From: Topomyia yanbarensis
Lineage: Eukaryota > Arthropoda > Insecta > Diptera > Culicidae
NCBI RefSeq assembly: GCF_030247195.1
Contig: NC_080670.1
Location: forward strand, 158,174,580-158,238,579
Length of the DNA stretch: 64,000 nucleotides
Direction of reading: 5' to 3'
The position numbers and the translations under genes are program-made. The notes under the pieces are model-generated. The model had not been told where the DNA came from, made no database searches, and saw nothing but the letters and a program-made list of their open reading frames with translations. Shown here in pieces: positions 1 to 11,340 of the stretch; position 1 is the stretch's first letter, and each line of letters opens with the position of its first letter.

Positions 1-607
1 ACGTCCTAAAGTCGATGAAGGCGGCCGAAAGCCTCTCGGCCCTTGGGCAAGATGTGCGTAGCGTGAGACGCACCAACACGGGAGAAATGCTTTTGGTGCT
101 GAAGCGAGGCGCACAATCTAGTGCGGTGTACAAGGCCTTGGCTCAAGAGGTCCTTGGTGAAGGCGCCCAGGTCAGGTCGCTAGGGGCGGAAATGATTCTC
201 CAGTGCAAGCATCTGGACGAGTTCACGACCGCAGAAGATGTCGTCGCAGCCGTTAAGGAGCAATGCGACGTGACAATCGAGCGGGCCTCTGTGCGTTTTA
301 GAGTGGGACCCTCTGGCACCCAAGTAGCCTACCTCAGGCTACTGAAGGCGGATGCCAAAAAGGTAACCGAGAAAGGTAAGCTGAAGATCGGCTGGTCGGT
401 ATGCCCAATTAGCATACCCCAGCCGCCTTCAGTGGATAGGTGCTATCGGTGCCTTGAGTCCGGCCACAAATCCTACGAGTGCAAGGGCATAGACAGGAGC
501 AAACTATGTCATCGCTGTGGCGAGGAGGGGCACAAGGAGCGGGGTTGCACTAAGGCGCACAAGTGCCTTATCTGCACCGCTAAGAAGCAAGCCCATAAAC
601 ATGCTAT
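1..607 (+). pseudogene. R1-type retrotransposon ORF1 (gag-like), partial at window edge
   Basis: The reading frame is open from the window edge. The first Met at 15 is probably internal, because a related copy at 27.3-28.1 kb reads through the same Met from further upstream. The protein has the layout of an R1-clade ORF1: an RNA-binding-like region followed by three cysteine knuckles. CYRC...HKSYEC lies near residues 143-156, CHRC...HKERGC near 166-179 and CLIC...C near 185-204. Such proteins bind element RNA to form the retrotransposition particle. The frame stays open to 869, but from about residue 200 the protein no longer resembles R1: the sequence switches to an I-type element. The first 34 bases are identical to 28092-28125. 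ORF1 is therefore 5'-incomplete here only because of the window edge, and 3'-broken by the fusion. Confidence 0.8.
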
Positions 608-869
608 GGGCGGACCTTCGTGTCCCACATCTCCGGCGTATTGGGCTCGTGGATACTGGTATCTGCGCTTGTGGCTACGGCTATCACGATATCGAGCACA
701 TTGTCTGGGCGTGCATCGAATGCAGTTTCGCCAGGTCTCTGCTAATGGACACCCTCCGGGTCCGAGGAAGTCACCCAATGTCTCGGTTGGAGATGTTACG
801 GCAAGCCGCGATCTTCTCTATATGTCCTTCGTACACACCTTTCTAAAAACCATCAATATACAGATTTAA
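608..869 (+). pseudogene. I-clade retrotransposon ORF2, extreme C-terminus
   Basis: Translation of roughly 600-775 in the frame of 517 gives a block with HLRRIGLVDTG, then CACGYGYHDIEHIVWAC. This is the C-terminal cysteine/histidine motif that follows RNase H in I-clade ORF2 proteins. After a frame change near 775 the end continues as DLLYMSF...FLKTINIQI with a stop at 867-869. At least one frameshift therefore separates the two blocks. The fragment is fused directly to an R1 ORF1 upstream, and no endonuclease, RT or RNase H domain is present. It is a dead 5'-truncated tail. Confidence 0.7.
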
Positions 870-1729
870 CTTTCCCTTTTATTTTCCTTATCATTCTCAG
901 AAGTGCCCACTTCCGCCTGAACCATACACCCATGACGGTTTGATGCGACTCCAAGGCGACACCAAACATCTCTGTCGAATGAGCCAACAAACACGGGACC
1001 TATAGCACAAACATCACACAACTTGAAGTCTATCCGATCCGCACTTGAGTCGTACTACGAAATCGTTTGTGGAAACCCCTGCCGACTCGAGGCGGACTAC
1101 CCGGCGTTCCAGTACATATTTCCTGATGAAGACCACCGAGTCTGTAACCTATGCCGTTGATCTCCCGATGCCTGAAACTGAAAGTTAATATTTTCTTCCC
1201 GTGCCACCTTTGTCCACTCTTCCTCCCCTGACTCTTATACCCAGTGGTATCACCCCCCTCCACAAAATATCTTCCCGAAGCATTTAGCTCTTTCTGTATC
1301 ATCTAGTTCTACCTATTATATTATTTAATCTTATTGAAAATGCCCAACTCTACTACCACAAAAATAACTCTAATTAATCTCCCCGAATCTTTACAAAATT
1401 AAATCACGCTCTCTAGTTATTCCTAGTTTTAAGATAGTTATAAAAATTGTCCCCCTTAGTATAAAATTAATTGCTTCAATAATCTCCCTGCTAAAAATGT
1501 CCCATTTTGTCATAAAAACTAAATGACCCCCCTAATCTTACGAATATTATATTACCCTCTGTGTATATGTATAAGATAGCTATAAATTCTCCTTAGTTTC
1601 CTTTAAAAAAGTCAATGTGTAATCCCCTAGTTTTAAGTAATTTAAAATATAAAATAAAACAAAATTGGCCAAACCAGCTTAAGCTAACGCAAACATGCTT
1701 TATCAAATAAACGAATGGAAAAAAAAATA
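608..1729 (+). mobile_element. I-clade non-LTR retrotransposon, 5'-truncated 3' end with poly(A)
   Basis: The ORF2 tail is followed by about 860 bases of AT-rich 3' UTR ending in AAATAAACGAATGG and a run of A (about 1719-1728). Part of the UTR (about 895-1070, including TGAGTCGTACTACGAAATCG) recurs at 48.06-48.22 kb next to another I-type tail. That supports a shared 3' UTR of one family. The 5' boundary abuts R1 ORF1 sequence. No R1 sequence resumes after the poly(A), so this is not a simple insertion into R1. Confidence 0.65.
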
Positions 1730-4500
1730 ACTTCATGACTTTCGATACATATATTGATTAGATCAGCTTTATCGTAAATTTCGGCTACTCGAAATAGATC
1801 AATCTGGTCAGAAGCACTTTTAATATCAAGCAGTAATTTGGAAGTGCATTTTCATTATTTTGGAAAATCTCAATATCGCGTAGCAATTGTTGCCATTATC
1901 ATCATTATCAACATCACCATCAGAGTACCCGATTCTAATTTCAACCGTCGCAACCCTCCGCCATCAGATTCTCCGTCAAGGTGCATCTCACCGTGCACCG
2001 TCATCGCAACCCCGCGTGCAATGACACCTGTCAGAAGTCACATTCTACCGTACTTGTCATTCTCAAGCGCGGGAAAAACAACAATAACACCACCAACATC
2101 CGATCCTGCTACACTCTCCCGTTCCCCTTTCCAATATCACCTGTCCATCACCCTCAAAGGACAATCGTTCATTCGGTGAACGCATAAAGCACTTACGGTG
2201 GACTTGTCCGCAGTTTGATGCGCTTCACTTATGCAAATTTGATGTAAAAATATGCGTCAATTGCCACAGTTCTCTGTCTCTCGTGTTTCCCCGACTTCAA
2301 CTACCAGCCAGCCAGTCAGCTAACGAGCAGCACCGTGGAACTCGGTGGAGAGCACTGATGACGAACGCGGACAGACATCGACGACCGCAGTGGTAAGCTA
2401 ACCGCTGCTGCCACCGATTCCGTGCTGGGCCGGCGGACACTCGGTGCATCGATTCGCCTGCTGGTAACAATTATTATTGATCGATGGTGTGAGCCGTGGC
2501 AACCGGTTCAAATGATGCTCATTACGGTTGGCTATCACCACGCTGCTGCCGAAGGGGAATTCACACGCGGATGTCGGTTCTAATTGAATAATAATCACAG
2601 TCATTTTGCGCGTGAGAGGGCGTGGGAGACTGATGTCAGAGGGTTTAAACGGCTTGACTTATGGGAGCTCCGCGGCACTGTAACCGAAAATCCCAGCATG
2701 GTTTGAACAAGAGCCTAATCGAATTGACCTACTGCTCCGGATATCGACCGACCTGGAGAGAAAACGCATCAGTAGCAGCGAAAGCTGGCCTCGCTTTTGG
2801 ATACTTCTTATTCCTCTCCGGGATGTTCGCTAAAATTGCTGGCAATGCAAAACCTTTATGCAATACCATTTATACTGGTTTGGGGATGACGCGAGGAATG
2901 CCTGAGAGAATGAAAACGGTAGTCACAAGAGCCTCATCGTAAATGCAGCTTCAAAGTGCACGTCACGCGCATTTCTTCCTACGCTTTCTCCTCCCATGCA
3001 GCCTTGAGTTTTTCTCAGAACTCCACGATGATATTAATCTACTATAGCCAGGAGTGGGTGGGAGTAAATCGCTCTAGCCAAGTGCGTCACATAAATCCCA
3101 CACCCCGTGTGCCCTGCTTGCTGTTGTTGTTGTTGTCGTTGCACACAGCTCCGTTCCGTTGCATCTCCCGCTCAAGGCTCAAGTTTCGTATTTTGATATA
3201 GGGAAGGGAGAAAGAACCGGTGTGCACTAATGAAGGGGCGACGCGGATAATCTATTATGCAAAGATGATCGTGATGCACCTGGCTGGCGCCTGCATGCCT
3301 GCCTGTAGGCATGCTCGTCTGCTGGCCTACACCTCGGAGGGAAAGTCAATGCCTATCGATACTTCATGGTATTATGCTGATTGCGTTGATTCGGTACAAA
3401 TTGACAGAAAATGACAGCTTCGGCATAGTTGACAGAGTGGTGGTTAACTGCACATATTTTTTTTATTGGAATTGTAAATCTCTGAATCTTCCCTTGTTGT
3501 ACCGCAACTGGGCGCTGGTTCCATTATGGGCTCATTTGCTTTTAGTGTAGAATATGGCACTAAAAGTTATAAAAGTACCGGTAATAAAGTGGTAAGCATG
3601 ACTACTGCCTAAACTAAAGTACCGGTGGTAAAGGATTCTTTGGTTAAGTCTTACAAAGTGCATAGATGAATTTAGTCCATTTTTTATATTTTTTTAATTG
3701 CGTAGTAATGACAAATGATGCGATTAGTCCTATCCGACCACTAAATATTGTGTTGCACACATACATACACACATACTTAGGGGCAGAATGAACAGGAAGG
3801 ACAGGAGTTCAGTGGCGCAACGACCCCCCGCCGGACCTACTGTGAATTGGGGAGTCTCGCTAGGATATGGCAGGGTTTGGATTTGGCTCTGCAAAACCTC
3901 TGAAAAAATCATAACTCCGACAGCAACTCCGACAAAGCGAATCTGTACCGCTTCTGCTAAGATCCTAAGAATGCAGTAATCTAAGATCGCAGCAATAAAA
4001 GTATCCTAGCCCAACCGGAGTGCCAACCGAGTGATTATGACATGGCGAACGTCAACGGACAGGACACTGATCACGAATTGGACGGCGACTTTGGGCTGAA
4101 AAGCGCACTGTTCTACTCATTAAGTAAGGAAGGATGACACCGACTTGAAATGGCGCGTGGGCTAACAGCATGGCTGCCTACGTCCCGACAAAACGCTGGG
4201 ACAGGGCTCCGGGTACGTTTAAAACTCGTCTCCATTTAGCCCAAGCAACACTTGCAACATGCAATGGCCGCAGTTTGTTGCATAACCATTCACTTTTGCT
4301 GGTGCGCTTTTTTGGTTGCTAAATCAGTTGAATAATGGTTGATATACGCTTTTTTCAACGAATTATGTTGCAGAAACTGCAAATCAACAAACGGTGTTGG
4401 TCTGGAGTTGGTGGTACTAGGCTCGGTTGGAGCATTCCCCATTTTACACCGATCCCGCTTTGAACACTACTCTCCATGAAGGATAGTGTCGACTCTAGCA
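1730..4500. other. No recognisable gene
   Basis: Small open frames occur, but none has a recognisable domain, good start context or consistent composition. The stretch 1.9-3.4 kb is of mixed GC with purine/pyrimidine-rich patches and may be host noncoding DNA. The stretch 3.5-4.5 kb is AT-rich. Its last part, from about 4.0 kb, may already be the 5' region of the R1-type element that follows. Confidence 0.5.
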
Positions 4501-4557
4501 TAATCTCCCTGCTTCATAGATAACCATGAGATCACAAGAGGCGACTATGCACAACGA

Positions 4558-5780
4558 GTGGAAATTGAAGCTCGGAATTGGGACCCAATAAATGACGAAA
4601 AACAAAGAAACTCACACATACGGTTTGGTGAGGTCAGCCACAAGCAGCTGACGCGAACAGGAGAAGGGGAAGCAACAGCAACAGCAGCAGAAGCAACAAC
4701 AGCTAGAGCAGAGCGGGATGATTTACGTCCAACAGAAGCCAAAAGTAGTGACAGCGTAGTACTTGGTGGAGGAGCTCCACAAGTTTGTGGACGCGAGAAA
4801 CAATGTCCATAAGGACTTTAAGAAGATGGTTCTCCGAATCCCAAAGGCGTTAGCGTCTACCGTGAAGGAGTATGACACGGTAACGCAGAGGGCTGATGTA
4901 GCTGAGCGAGCATTGGCGTCGGCTAAGGCTACTATCTTTCTGAGCCCTCCGAAGCAGAGGAAGGAGAAGCAGGTTGGAGTGGAGAACACACCAGTTTCCG
5001 TGACTCCAAAGAGGACAAGAGCCTCACCGGAAGACGGAAGACCAGGCGGGCCCAACAGGCAGACGCTTGAGGATGCTGATGTTGCCGAAAGAGAGAGCGC
5101 CACACAACCGGGAGAAAGCTGGAGTTGTAGGTCGGAAGGAGAAACACGGGAAACAGCAAAAGCGGAAGGAAGAGCGAAAAGTGGAGCAGAAGAGAAAAGG
5201 AAAACCTGCGGCTAGTCAGAAGACGCCAAAGGGAGTGTACTCGTGCTTGTCAAAGCCAATGACGCGACGACGTATGCAGCGCTGCTCAAGAAGGTTGGCG
5301 AGGACCCGGAGCTGAAAGATTTGGAAGAAGATGCTCTACGAGTTGAAGAAGGATCCATCGACAAGCAGCTCGATCTTGCAGGAGACCAGTGCAGTTACTA
5401 AATCAATGGGTGAAAAGACAGAAGTTGAAGCCTTAAATCCGGAGATGGTGATTGTGTGCAAGGACCTTGATGAAATCACGACGAAAGACGCGCTGAGAGG
5501 CGCACTGAAGCAACAGTGTAACCTGGGCGAGGTGCACATGACAATCCGGTTATAGCAGGGATACGGAGAAATGCTTCAAACGTTTGGGTTTTGTGCATTC
5601 GGCAGGGGCTTGCAAAGACCCGGATAGGTCCGGTAGCGCCGGAAATGCGGGGAGACGGGCCATATTGCGAGAGACAGCACGTAGCGGCCAAAGTGCTTGC
5701 TTCGCACTCCAGCGGACGGAAACGGCTATCAGACAGGTGGCTTTGAACGCCGTGCCTACAAGAAGGCGATGGCAGGCCAA
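4558..5780 (+). pseudogene. R1-type ORF1 (gag-like), frameshifted
   Basis: Homologous pieces appear in different frames. A charged, Gln/Ala-rich N-terminal part lies at 4558-4760. A helical region rich in Lys/Glu lies at 4763-5215. A conserved segment containing NPEMVIVCKDLDEITTKDAL lies at 5331-5555; it corresponds to the segment before the zinc knuckles in the 1-600 copy (AEMILQCKHLDEFTTAEDV). Knuckle remnants at 5571-5660 read CFKRLGFVHSAGACKD, with one cysteine replaced by Arg. The role would be RNA binding in the retrotransposition particle, but the frame is broken at least three times. Confidence 0.7.
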
Positions 5781-6313
5781 CGGTAATGGAGATAACCCAG
5801 ATAAATCTGAATCACTGTGACACCGCACAGTAGCTGTTGTGGCTGTCTACGATAGCAACAATGTTTAATGTCGCTTTGATTGCAGAACCGTATCAAGTCC
5901 CCCCTGATAACGGTAACTGGGTGGCGGAAAGATCGGGAATGGCTGTAATACAAGTTATTGGTAGAGCCCCCATTCAAGAAGTGGTAGAACGCTCATACGA
6001 GGACTTCGTGATCGCCAAAATCAACGGCGTCTTCGCGTACAGCTATTACGCTGCTCCAAGGTAGACAGTGGAACAGTTCAGCCTAATGCTGGATCAGTTA
6101 ACCGATCAGTTGAGCGGTCGAAAGCCGGTAGTCATTGGCATCAACAACACTTCAATGCCTGGGCACCAACACAAGAGAGTATTTCCTTCCTGCAGGAAAG
6201 CGAAGTTAGACGTACGATCGTGCAATGAACGTTCTGTTAGCATATTTCAGAGAGATGGGAGGGAGTCTATCATCGATGTCACATTCTGTAGCCATTCATT
6301 GACGACAAACTTG

Positions 6314-7240
6314 TGAACAGCCCCACAATGGTAAACACCTAAAAAAATGCGCAACCAACAATTCTAAGGTTGACCTGAAAGAACTCGCCACTAGCGAATT
6401 TGCAAACGCAGCGGCTCAAGTCGCGGTGCACATAGCACAACAAACGTGAGTCACTGTGTTGCTCGAAGAATTAATGATTGTTTATAGGTATCCGCGGTAA
6501 ATAATCGATTTCCAATGACACCGGCTGCAGGTGTTTATACGATTGTATAGAATTTGGCTGTGCCAATATTAATTAACGTAATTATTTACATAGGCGTGGC
6601 GTTTTTATGATTGTGAGCGCATCGATACAAATGCATAATTATGTTCGGGAAATAGAGCGTTCAACTACTTACGAATAGCTTTAGTTAGAACAAGAGAACA
6701 CGAGGTTCTAGCGAGAACCGAAGGCTCACTAACACTAAACCAATTAGGAAGTACTCACGTTCGGGGAACCTTCGTAAAATAATAGAAGACAGCAAGAGTT
6801 ACTTTAAGATAGAGGAGAATAGGAATACATTAACATAAAAATTACAAACGAAGGAGAAAGATAGAAAGCGATGCGACACTAATACAAATATAATGTCAAT
6901 CGCATGCTGAACAGGGATAGATAGTCAATAATTGAAATTTTGCTGAAGTAAGCAAGAAATTTACTATATAAACTTCAGAAGATTTAGAATCGAGGCTTTT
7001 TTTCTTTTTCTCCCTTTTTCAATTAACTCGATCAAGGCTGGGCCCCATGTACTGTGCGTACCTCTGGCTGCCAACAACCGAGATCAATTTGAGTAATAGA
7101 TTGCGTAGGTGCGAAAGAATTCGCGCAGTAGGGTAGTTCAGAAAGTGTAAGTAAAAGTAGGGAAAATATATTGTTTTTTTTCTACCTATCCTTTGTGTTT
7201 CTCTTCAATTCCGCCACGGTGCGTAAGCATTTACGGCGCA
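6314..7240. mobile_element. Probable solo LTR inserted in the R1 endonuclease
   Basis: Removing this 927-bp segment plus one CTTG restores an uninterrupted endonuclease frame (T-N-L-D-W-R). The segment starts TG and ends CA, as LTRs do, and is flanked by 4-bp direct repeats CTTG (6310-6313 and 7241-7244). A TATA-like TATATAAA occurs at 6965-6972. No coding sequence and no terminal inverted repeats longer than TG/CA were found. A 4-bp duplication suits Ty3/Gypsy-type integration, but the family cannot be named without an internal region. Confidence 0.65.
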
Positions 7241-7965
7241 CTTGGATTGGAGAGTATGCAAAATGTATACGTATAGCGACCACCAGGCGATTCGCTACCG
7301 TATCGGTCAGTGGAACCTTGCTGCAGTGCGGAGCAGGATGACCCGCGAGCGAAAGTGGAAGACCTCTTCGTTGAGGCACTTCGGCCAAACGGTGGGACCG
7401 AGAACGTGGATGTGGCTGACCTATCAAGAAGAATTGTGGCAGCTTGTGTCGCCACAATGCCGCGAAAACTGGAACCACGCAATAGACGGCGTCCAGCTTA
7501 CTGGTGAAACGAGACGCTTAGTACACTACGCGCTGCTCAGAGCTAGAACGCGGGCTCAGATAGCATTATCGGAGCCTGATAGAGAAGAACGCAATGAAGT
7601 TGGAATTTAAGGAAACTATGGCCACTCTAAAACGGCTGATCAGACTCAGAATGACACAAGGAGCTGTGCCAAGAAGCAGTCGCCAATCCCTTGGGTGACG
7701 CGTTCCGAGTCGTGACGGAGAAAATGAGGGTCCGACAACGCCAGCAGAAATGTGCCCGAGTAAGCAGAAGGTAATCTTCGAGGGTCTTTTCCCAAAGCAC
7801 GATCCAACAATCTGGCCACCGAAACTGTACGGCGAACAGGAAGGAGCAAACACGGGCGATTGGCAAGTGACTAACGGTGAGCTCGCAGAATCATCGAAGC
7901 GACTGAAATCAAAGAAAGCTCCCAGTTCGGGTAAAATACCGAACGTGGTGCTGAAAGCTGGGCTG

Positions 7966-8225
7966 AAAGTTGTGATCCTGGCATATCCGGACATGTTCAG
8001 CATGGTGTTGCAGAAGTGTTCAAATGAAGGCAACTTCCCCAAAATGTGGAAGGTGCAGAAGCTGGTGTTGCTGAAGCCAGGTAAGCCACCGAGCGAAAGC
8101 TGCGATCCTGGCATATCCGAACATGTTGAAGATAGTGCTGCATAAGTGTGTAAATGAAGGCAACTACCCCGAACTGTGGAAGGTACAGCAGCTGGTGTTG
8201 CTGCCGAAACCAGGGAAGCCACCGG
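7966..8225 (+). repeat. Diverged 130-bp tandem duplication within the R1 RT domain
   Basis: 7966-8095 and 8096-8225 are the same part of the RT domain in tandem. Both begin AAAG(C/T)TG(C/T)GATCCTGG and both contain a LVLL(P)KPGKPP-like stretch. The copies differ at roughly one base in six by eye, so the duplication is old or was assembled from two different element copies. It would insert about 43 residues and destroys the enzyme. Confidence 0.75.
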
Positions 8226-9111
8226 GCGATCCGGCCTCGTATAGGCCCATATGTCTGATGGATACACTAGGAAAACTCCTGGAAAGAATAATCCATAAAA
8301 CTCCAGAAGTCGCGCAAATGGCCCACTCAGTGAGCAGCCGCTGGTGCGCTAAGAGGATTTCGGCAGATTCTTAGAGTAGCGTGCACTTAGTGAACTAGCG
8401 CGACTTCCGGAAGGTTAACATGCTGACAAAATGCACGGATGGTGAGCGCGTACTGTCCAAAATGCAGTTCAGCTACCAAAAAAGAACATCGACAGTGCTG
8501 GAGAGTACTGAGAAGGCATCCAAACAGAAACGAAGTGGAGATCGATACAACGCTCATGGTCATGATAGATAGGTGAAGAATGCATTCAACAGCGCTGCAG
8601 GGTTGCACATAATGAGGGTTTCCGGAGTGTTACTGAACGAGATGAGCGAAGGGCATAAGTCAATGTGACTCACAGCGGGTGTTCATCAGGCTCCATTATC
8701 GGTCCAACTCTTTGGAACGGGATGTACAATGGGGTCTTAACAATGCGGCTGTCCAGGAAGTTTCGCGGACGACATCACTAATAGTGATGGGTGAGAGACC
8801 TGAAGTGGAGGTGTCGGTCATAATGAGCTTTGTACTTAAAGGGCGTCTCTTCTGAAGCGTAGCACTTGGGTACTGCACCAGGCACACGCTAGTCCAAAAT
8901 TGGAAACACTACTTTTGAATACACTAAGCGAGTCCTAATAGCAGAAGTCAAGTGCTATGGTTTTGAAGAGACGAAATCAAAACGTAAACCTCTCTACAGC
9001 TGCTGTTGATTCTCTGCGTGCAAGATTATGATTATGATTTACAAAAAAAATCATCAGCATCGTCCAGCACCTTCAATGACCATACTAGAGGTGTATATAA
9101 AACTATATAAA

Positions 9112-9895
9112 AAATGAGAATGATTTCAATTCCTTTCTGTAATTAAAGTAAAGAGCGTAATTGTTTTCTCTCCAAGAGAACTCTGGACTCCCTAAAAATG
9201 GGTGGCATGTTTCTTTTCGCTCGGGTGCTGTAAGTTCAATCGAAAATGGCGTCGAAACAGCAAGCACTCCGCGAGCGTGTTGTACAGTTTTACAAAACAC
9301 ATGGTCATCGTGGAAATAAGTTTACGGTAGACCAGTTTCGAGACGAAAGCGTGCCCGTGAGTACAGTTTACCGGATCCTGGCATCCCTGAGCGTGGAGAA
9401 GAAGGAGAAAGGTCGGTAGCGGCCATCCGACGAAGATTATGACGAAGAAGTAGAAGGAAGTGTTGGACAAGGACGGAACGAGTTTGCGTGACACCGGCCG
9501 AAAAGATCACTGCTCCCATACTTTGATTCACCGAACACTCAAGATGGAGGACATCATCTGTCGGAAGAAGAATCGGTCCGCCGAGTACACGGACGAGCAG
9601 ATAGTAATCGTGAAATCGCAGTTCCGGTGGATGACGAAGAACTACCGTGGGCGTCGTTCGTGCTGGATGACGAAACTTACTTTCCACTCTCGAAGACCAC
9701 CAGTCCAGGAAATGACAGCTATCATTCCAACGACAAGTCGGCCACACCCCCTGGAGTAAAATTTAAGTTTAAGCATAAATTTGAAAATTCTTCTGCCGTT
9801 CTTAAAGGAGCATCATGCGGATGGGAAGTACGTCTTCTGGCCGGACAAAGTGTATTCCCATTGCGCCAAAAAAACGCAGGAGAATCTTGAGCAGA
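9112..9895 (+). mobile_element. Tc1/mariner-type transposon remnant, copy 1 (DD37E-like)
   Basis: The transposase reading begins at the ATG at 9246 (MASKQQALRERVVQFYKTHG) and hits TAG at 9417-9419. It continues in other frames with HCSHTLIHRTLKMEDIICRK, the first catalytic Asp in FVLDDETYFPL (near 9670), and an HHADGKYVFWPDK-like segment in a shifted frame near 9815. The N-terminus resembles a helix-turn-helix DNA-binding domain that recognises inverted terminal repeats. The copy is cut off after the second catalytic Asp (about 9895), so the third catalytic residue and the 3' end are missing. A block between 9760 and 9790 is also deleted relative to copy 2. Terminal inverted repeats were not identified. 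Confidence 0.75.
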
Positions 9896-10082
9896 AAAAT
9901 TTTAAAATCGATTTCCAAAAAATCTATCTTTGATTTGGAGGAAATTTTGTTCCAAAATAGGTTATTATGTTCCCTACCTACCGACAAAAATTCAAGTTGG
10001 GCACTTTCAAGGAAAAAAATGATATTTGAAAAAAAAAATTCCTTGTCAAAACTGAATTTTTTTCAGTGTATTTTTATTCAGG

Positions 10083-11340
10083 GTCCATAGCCCAGACACT
10101 AGAACCCAGAATCCCGAGGAGAGGACCCAGTCTCCAGATTCCATAGCCCAGAGTCCCGAGGAGAGAAACCAGAATCCAGTGTCGCGAGTCCTTAACCCAA
10201 AATACTGAGGCGAGTCTAGAATCTAGTGTTCAGTGTCGAGAATGCAGACTCCAGAGTCCATAGCGCAGCGATCAGAACCCAGAGTTCCGAAGACAGAGCT
10301 TAGAGTCCAGAATCCAGAGTTCTGAGTGCAGAGTTCAGAGCCCAGAGTCCAAAACCTAGAATCCAGAGCCCAGACACCAGAAACCAGAGTCTAGAGTTCT
10401 TATCCCAAAATACTGAACCCAGAGTCCTCAGCACATAATCCAGAGCCCAAAGACCAAAGCCCCTAACACAAAATAGGGAGACCAGAGTTTAGAGTTCAGA
10501 TTCCGGAATTCAGCATCCAGAGTACAGATTCGATAATCCAGAGTTTAGAATCTATAGCCCAGCGACCAGAATCCAGAGTCCCGAGGAGAGAGCCCAGAGT
10601 CCAGAGTCCAGAATCCAGAGTCCTAAGTGCACAGTATATAGCCCAGAGTTTAGAGTCCAGAGTCTTTCACAATTCAGAGTCCTAAGTCCAGAATCGAGAC
10701 CCAGAGCCCATAGATCAGAGACCACAGTCTACTGTCCAGAGTCCATAGCACAGAATCTCGAGGGGAGAGCTCAGAATCCAGAGTTAAGAATGCAGAGTTC
10801 AGAGTTCAGAGTACAGAGAACAGAGTCGGGAATCCTGGGTTCAGAGTCCAGAGTCCTCAATCCAAATTACTGTGGCCAGACTCCAGAGCTCTGAGACCAG
10901 AATCCAGAGCCCAAAGTACTTAACCCAATATACTGAGACAGACTCTAGAGCACAGTGCCCAGAACCAAGAGACCAGAATTCATAACACAGAATCTCGAGG
11001 CAGGAGTCCAGAGTCCAGAACCCAGCGTGAAGAGTGCAGCATCCAGAGGTCAAAGTCCAGAATCTAAAGCTCGGATTCCAGAGACGAGAATCCTGAGATC
11101 AGAGCTCATAGTCCAGAGGCAGAGCCTAAAGGTCAGAGTACAGAGTCTCGAGTTCAGATTCTAAAGTGAAAAATCAAGACCCTAGATACCAAAGCCCATG
11201 GTTCAGTGTCCAGAGTGCATAGTACAGAAATTCGAGGCCAGCGCCAAGAGTCCATCATCCAGCGATGAGCGTGAAGAGTCCAGAATCTAAAGCTCAGTGT
11301 CTATAGTTCAGAGACCAGAAAACAGAAACCAGAGTCTCAT
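10083..11340. repeat. Degenerate heptamer satellite (CCAGAGT/CCAGAAT)n
   Basis: About 1.26 kb is built from imperfect 7-bp units such as CCAGAGT, CCAGAAT and CCATAGC. Larger motifs recur irregularly, for example CCCGAGGAGAGA (10111, 10158, 10577) and a CTTAACCCAAAATACTGAG-like block (about 10192, 10400, 10858, 10919). These suggest layered duplication. Because 7 is not a multiple of 3, all frames encode similar repeats, and short open frames here are not evidence of a gene. Confidence 0.9.

Larger units (their letters stand above)
4540..8850 (+). mobile_element. R1-clade non-LTR retrotransposon (copy B), decayed and interrupted
   Basis: ORF1 pieces lie at about 4.56-5.78 kb. ORF2 starts at 5786 and runs through endonuclease, linker and RT pieces to about 8.85 kb, with many stops and frameshifts. 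A probable solo LTR splits the endonuclease at 6314-7240, and a 130-bp segment of the RT domain is duplicated at 7966-8225. No C-terminal zinc motif or 3' UTR is recognisable, so the element is truncated after the RT catalytic region. The 5' end is uncertain and could reach further upstream. Copies 1-600, 14.8-17.9 and 27.3-28.6 kb belong to a different R1 subfamily, judged by sequence. Confidence 0.8.
5786..8850 (+). pseudogene. R1-type ORF2 (endonuclease and reverse transcriptase), broken
   Basis: The start ATG at 5786 opens MEITQINLNHCDTAQ, then an in-frame TAG at 5831-5833. The APE-type endonuclease follows (VALIAEPYQVPP, then RDGRESIIDVTF near 6255). It breaks at 6313 and resumes at 7241 as DWRVCKMYTYSDHQAI, carrying the SDH catalytic triplet. 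The linker includes MPRKLEP. The RT core has LVLLPKPGKPPGDPASYRP near 8190, KNAFNSA near 8575, a GSIIGPTLWNGMYNGVL region near 8690 and FADDIT near 8757. The catalytic FADD letters survive, but surrounding frames are shifted. An active element would nick the target and copy its RNA in place; this copy cannot. Confidence 0.8.

Noticed and set aside
10841..11164. Open frames in both directions within the heptamer region
   Set aside because: A 7-base repeat keeps frames open by composition; no gene is implied.
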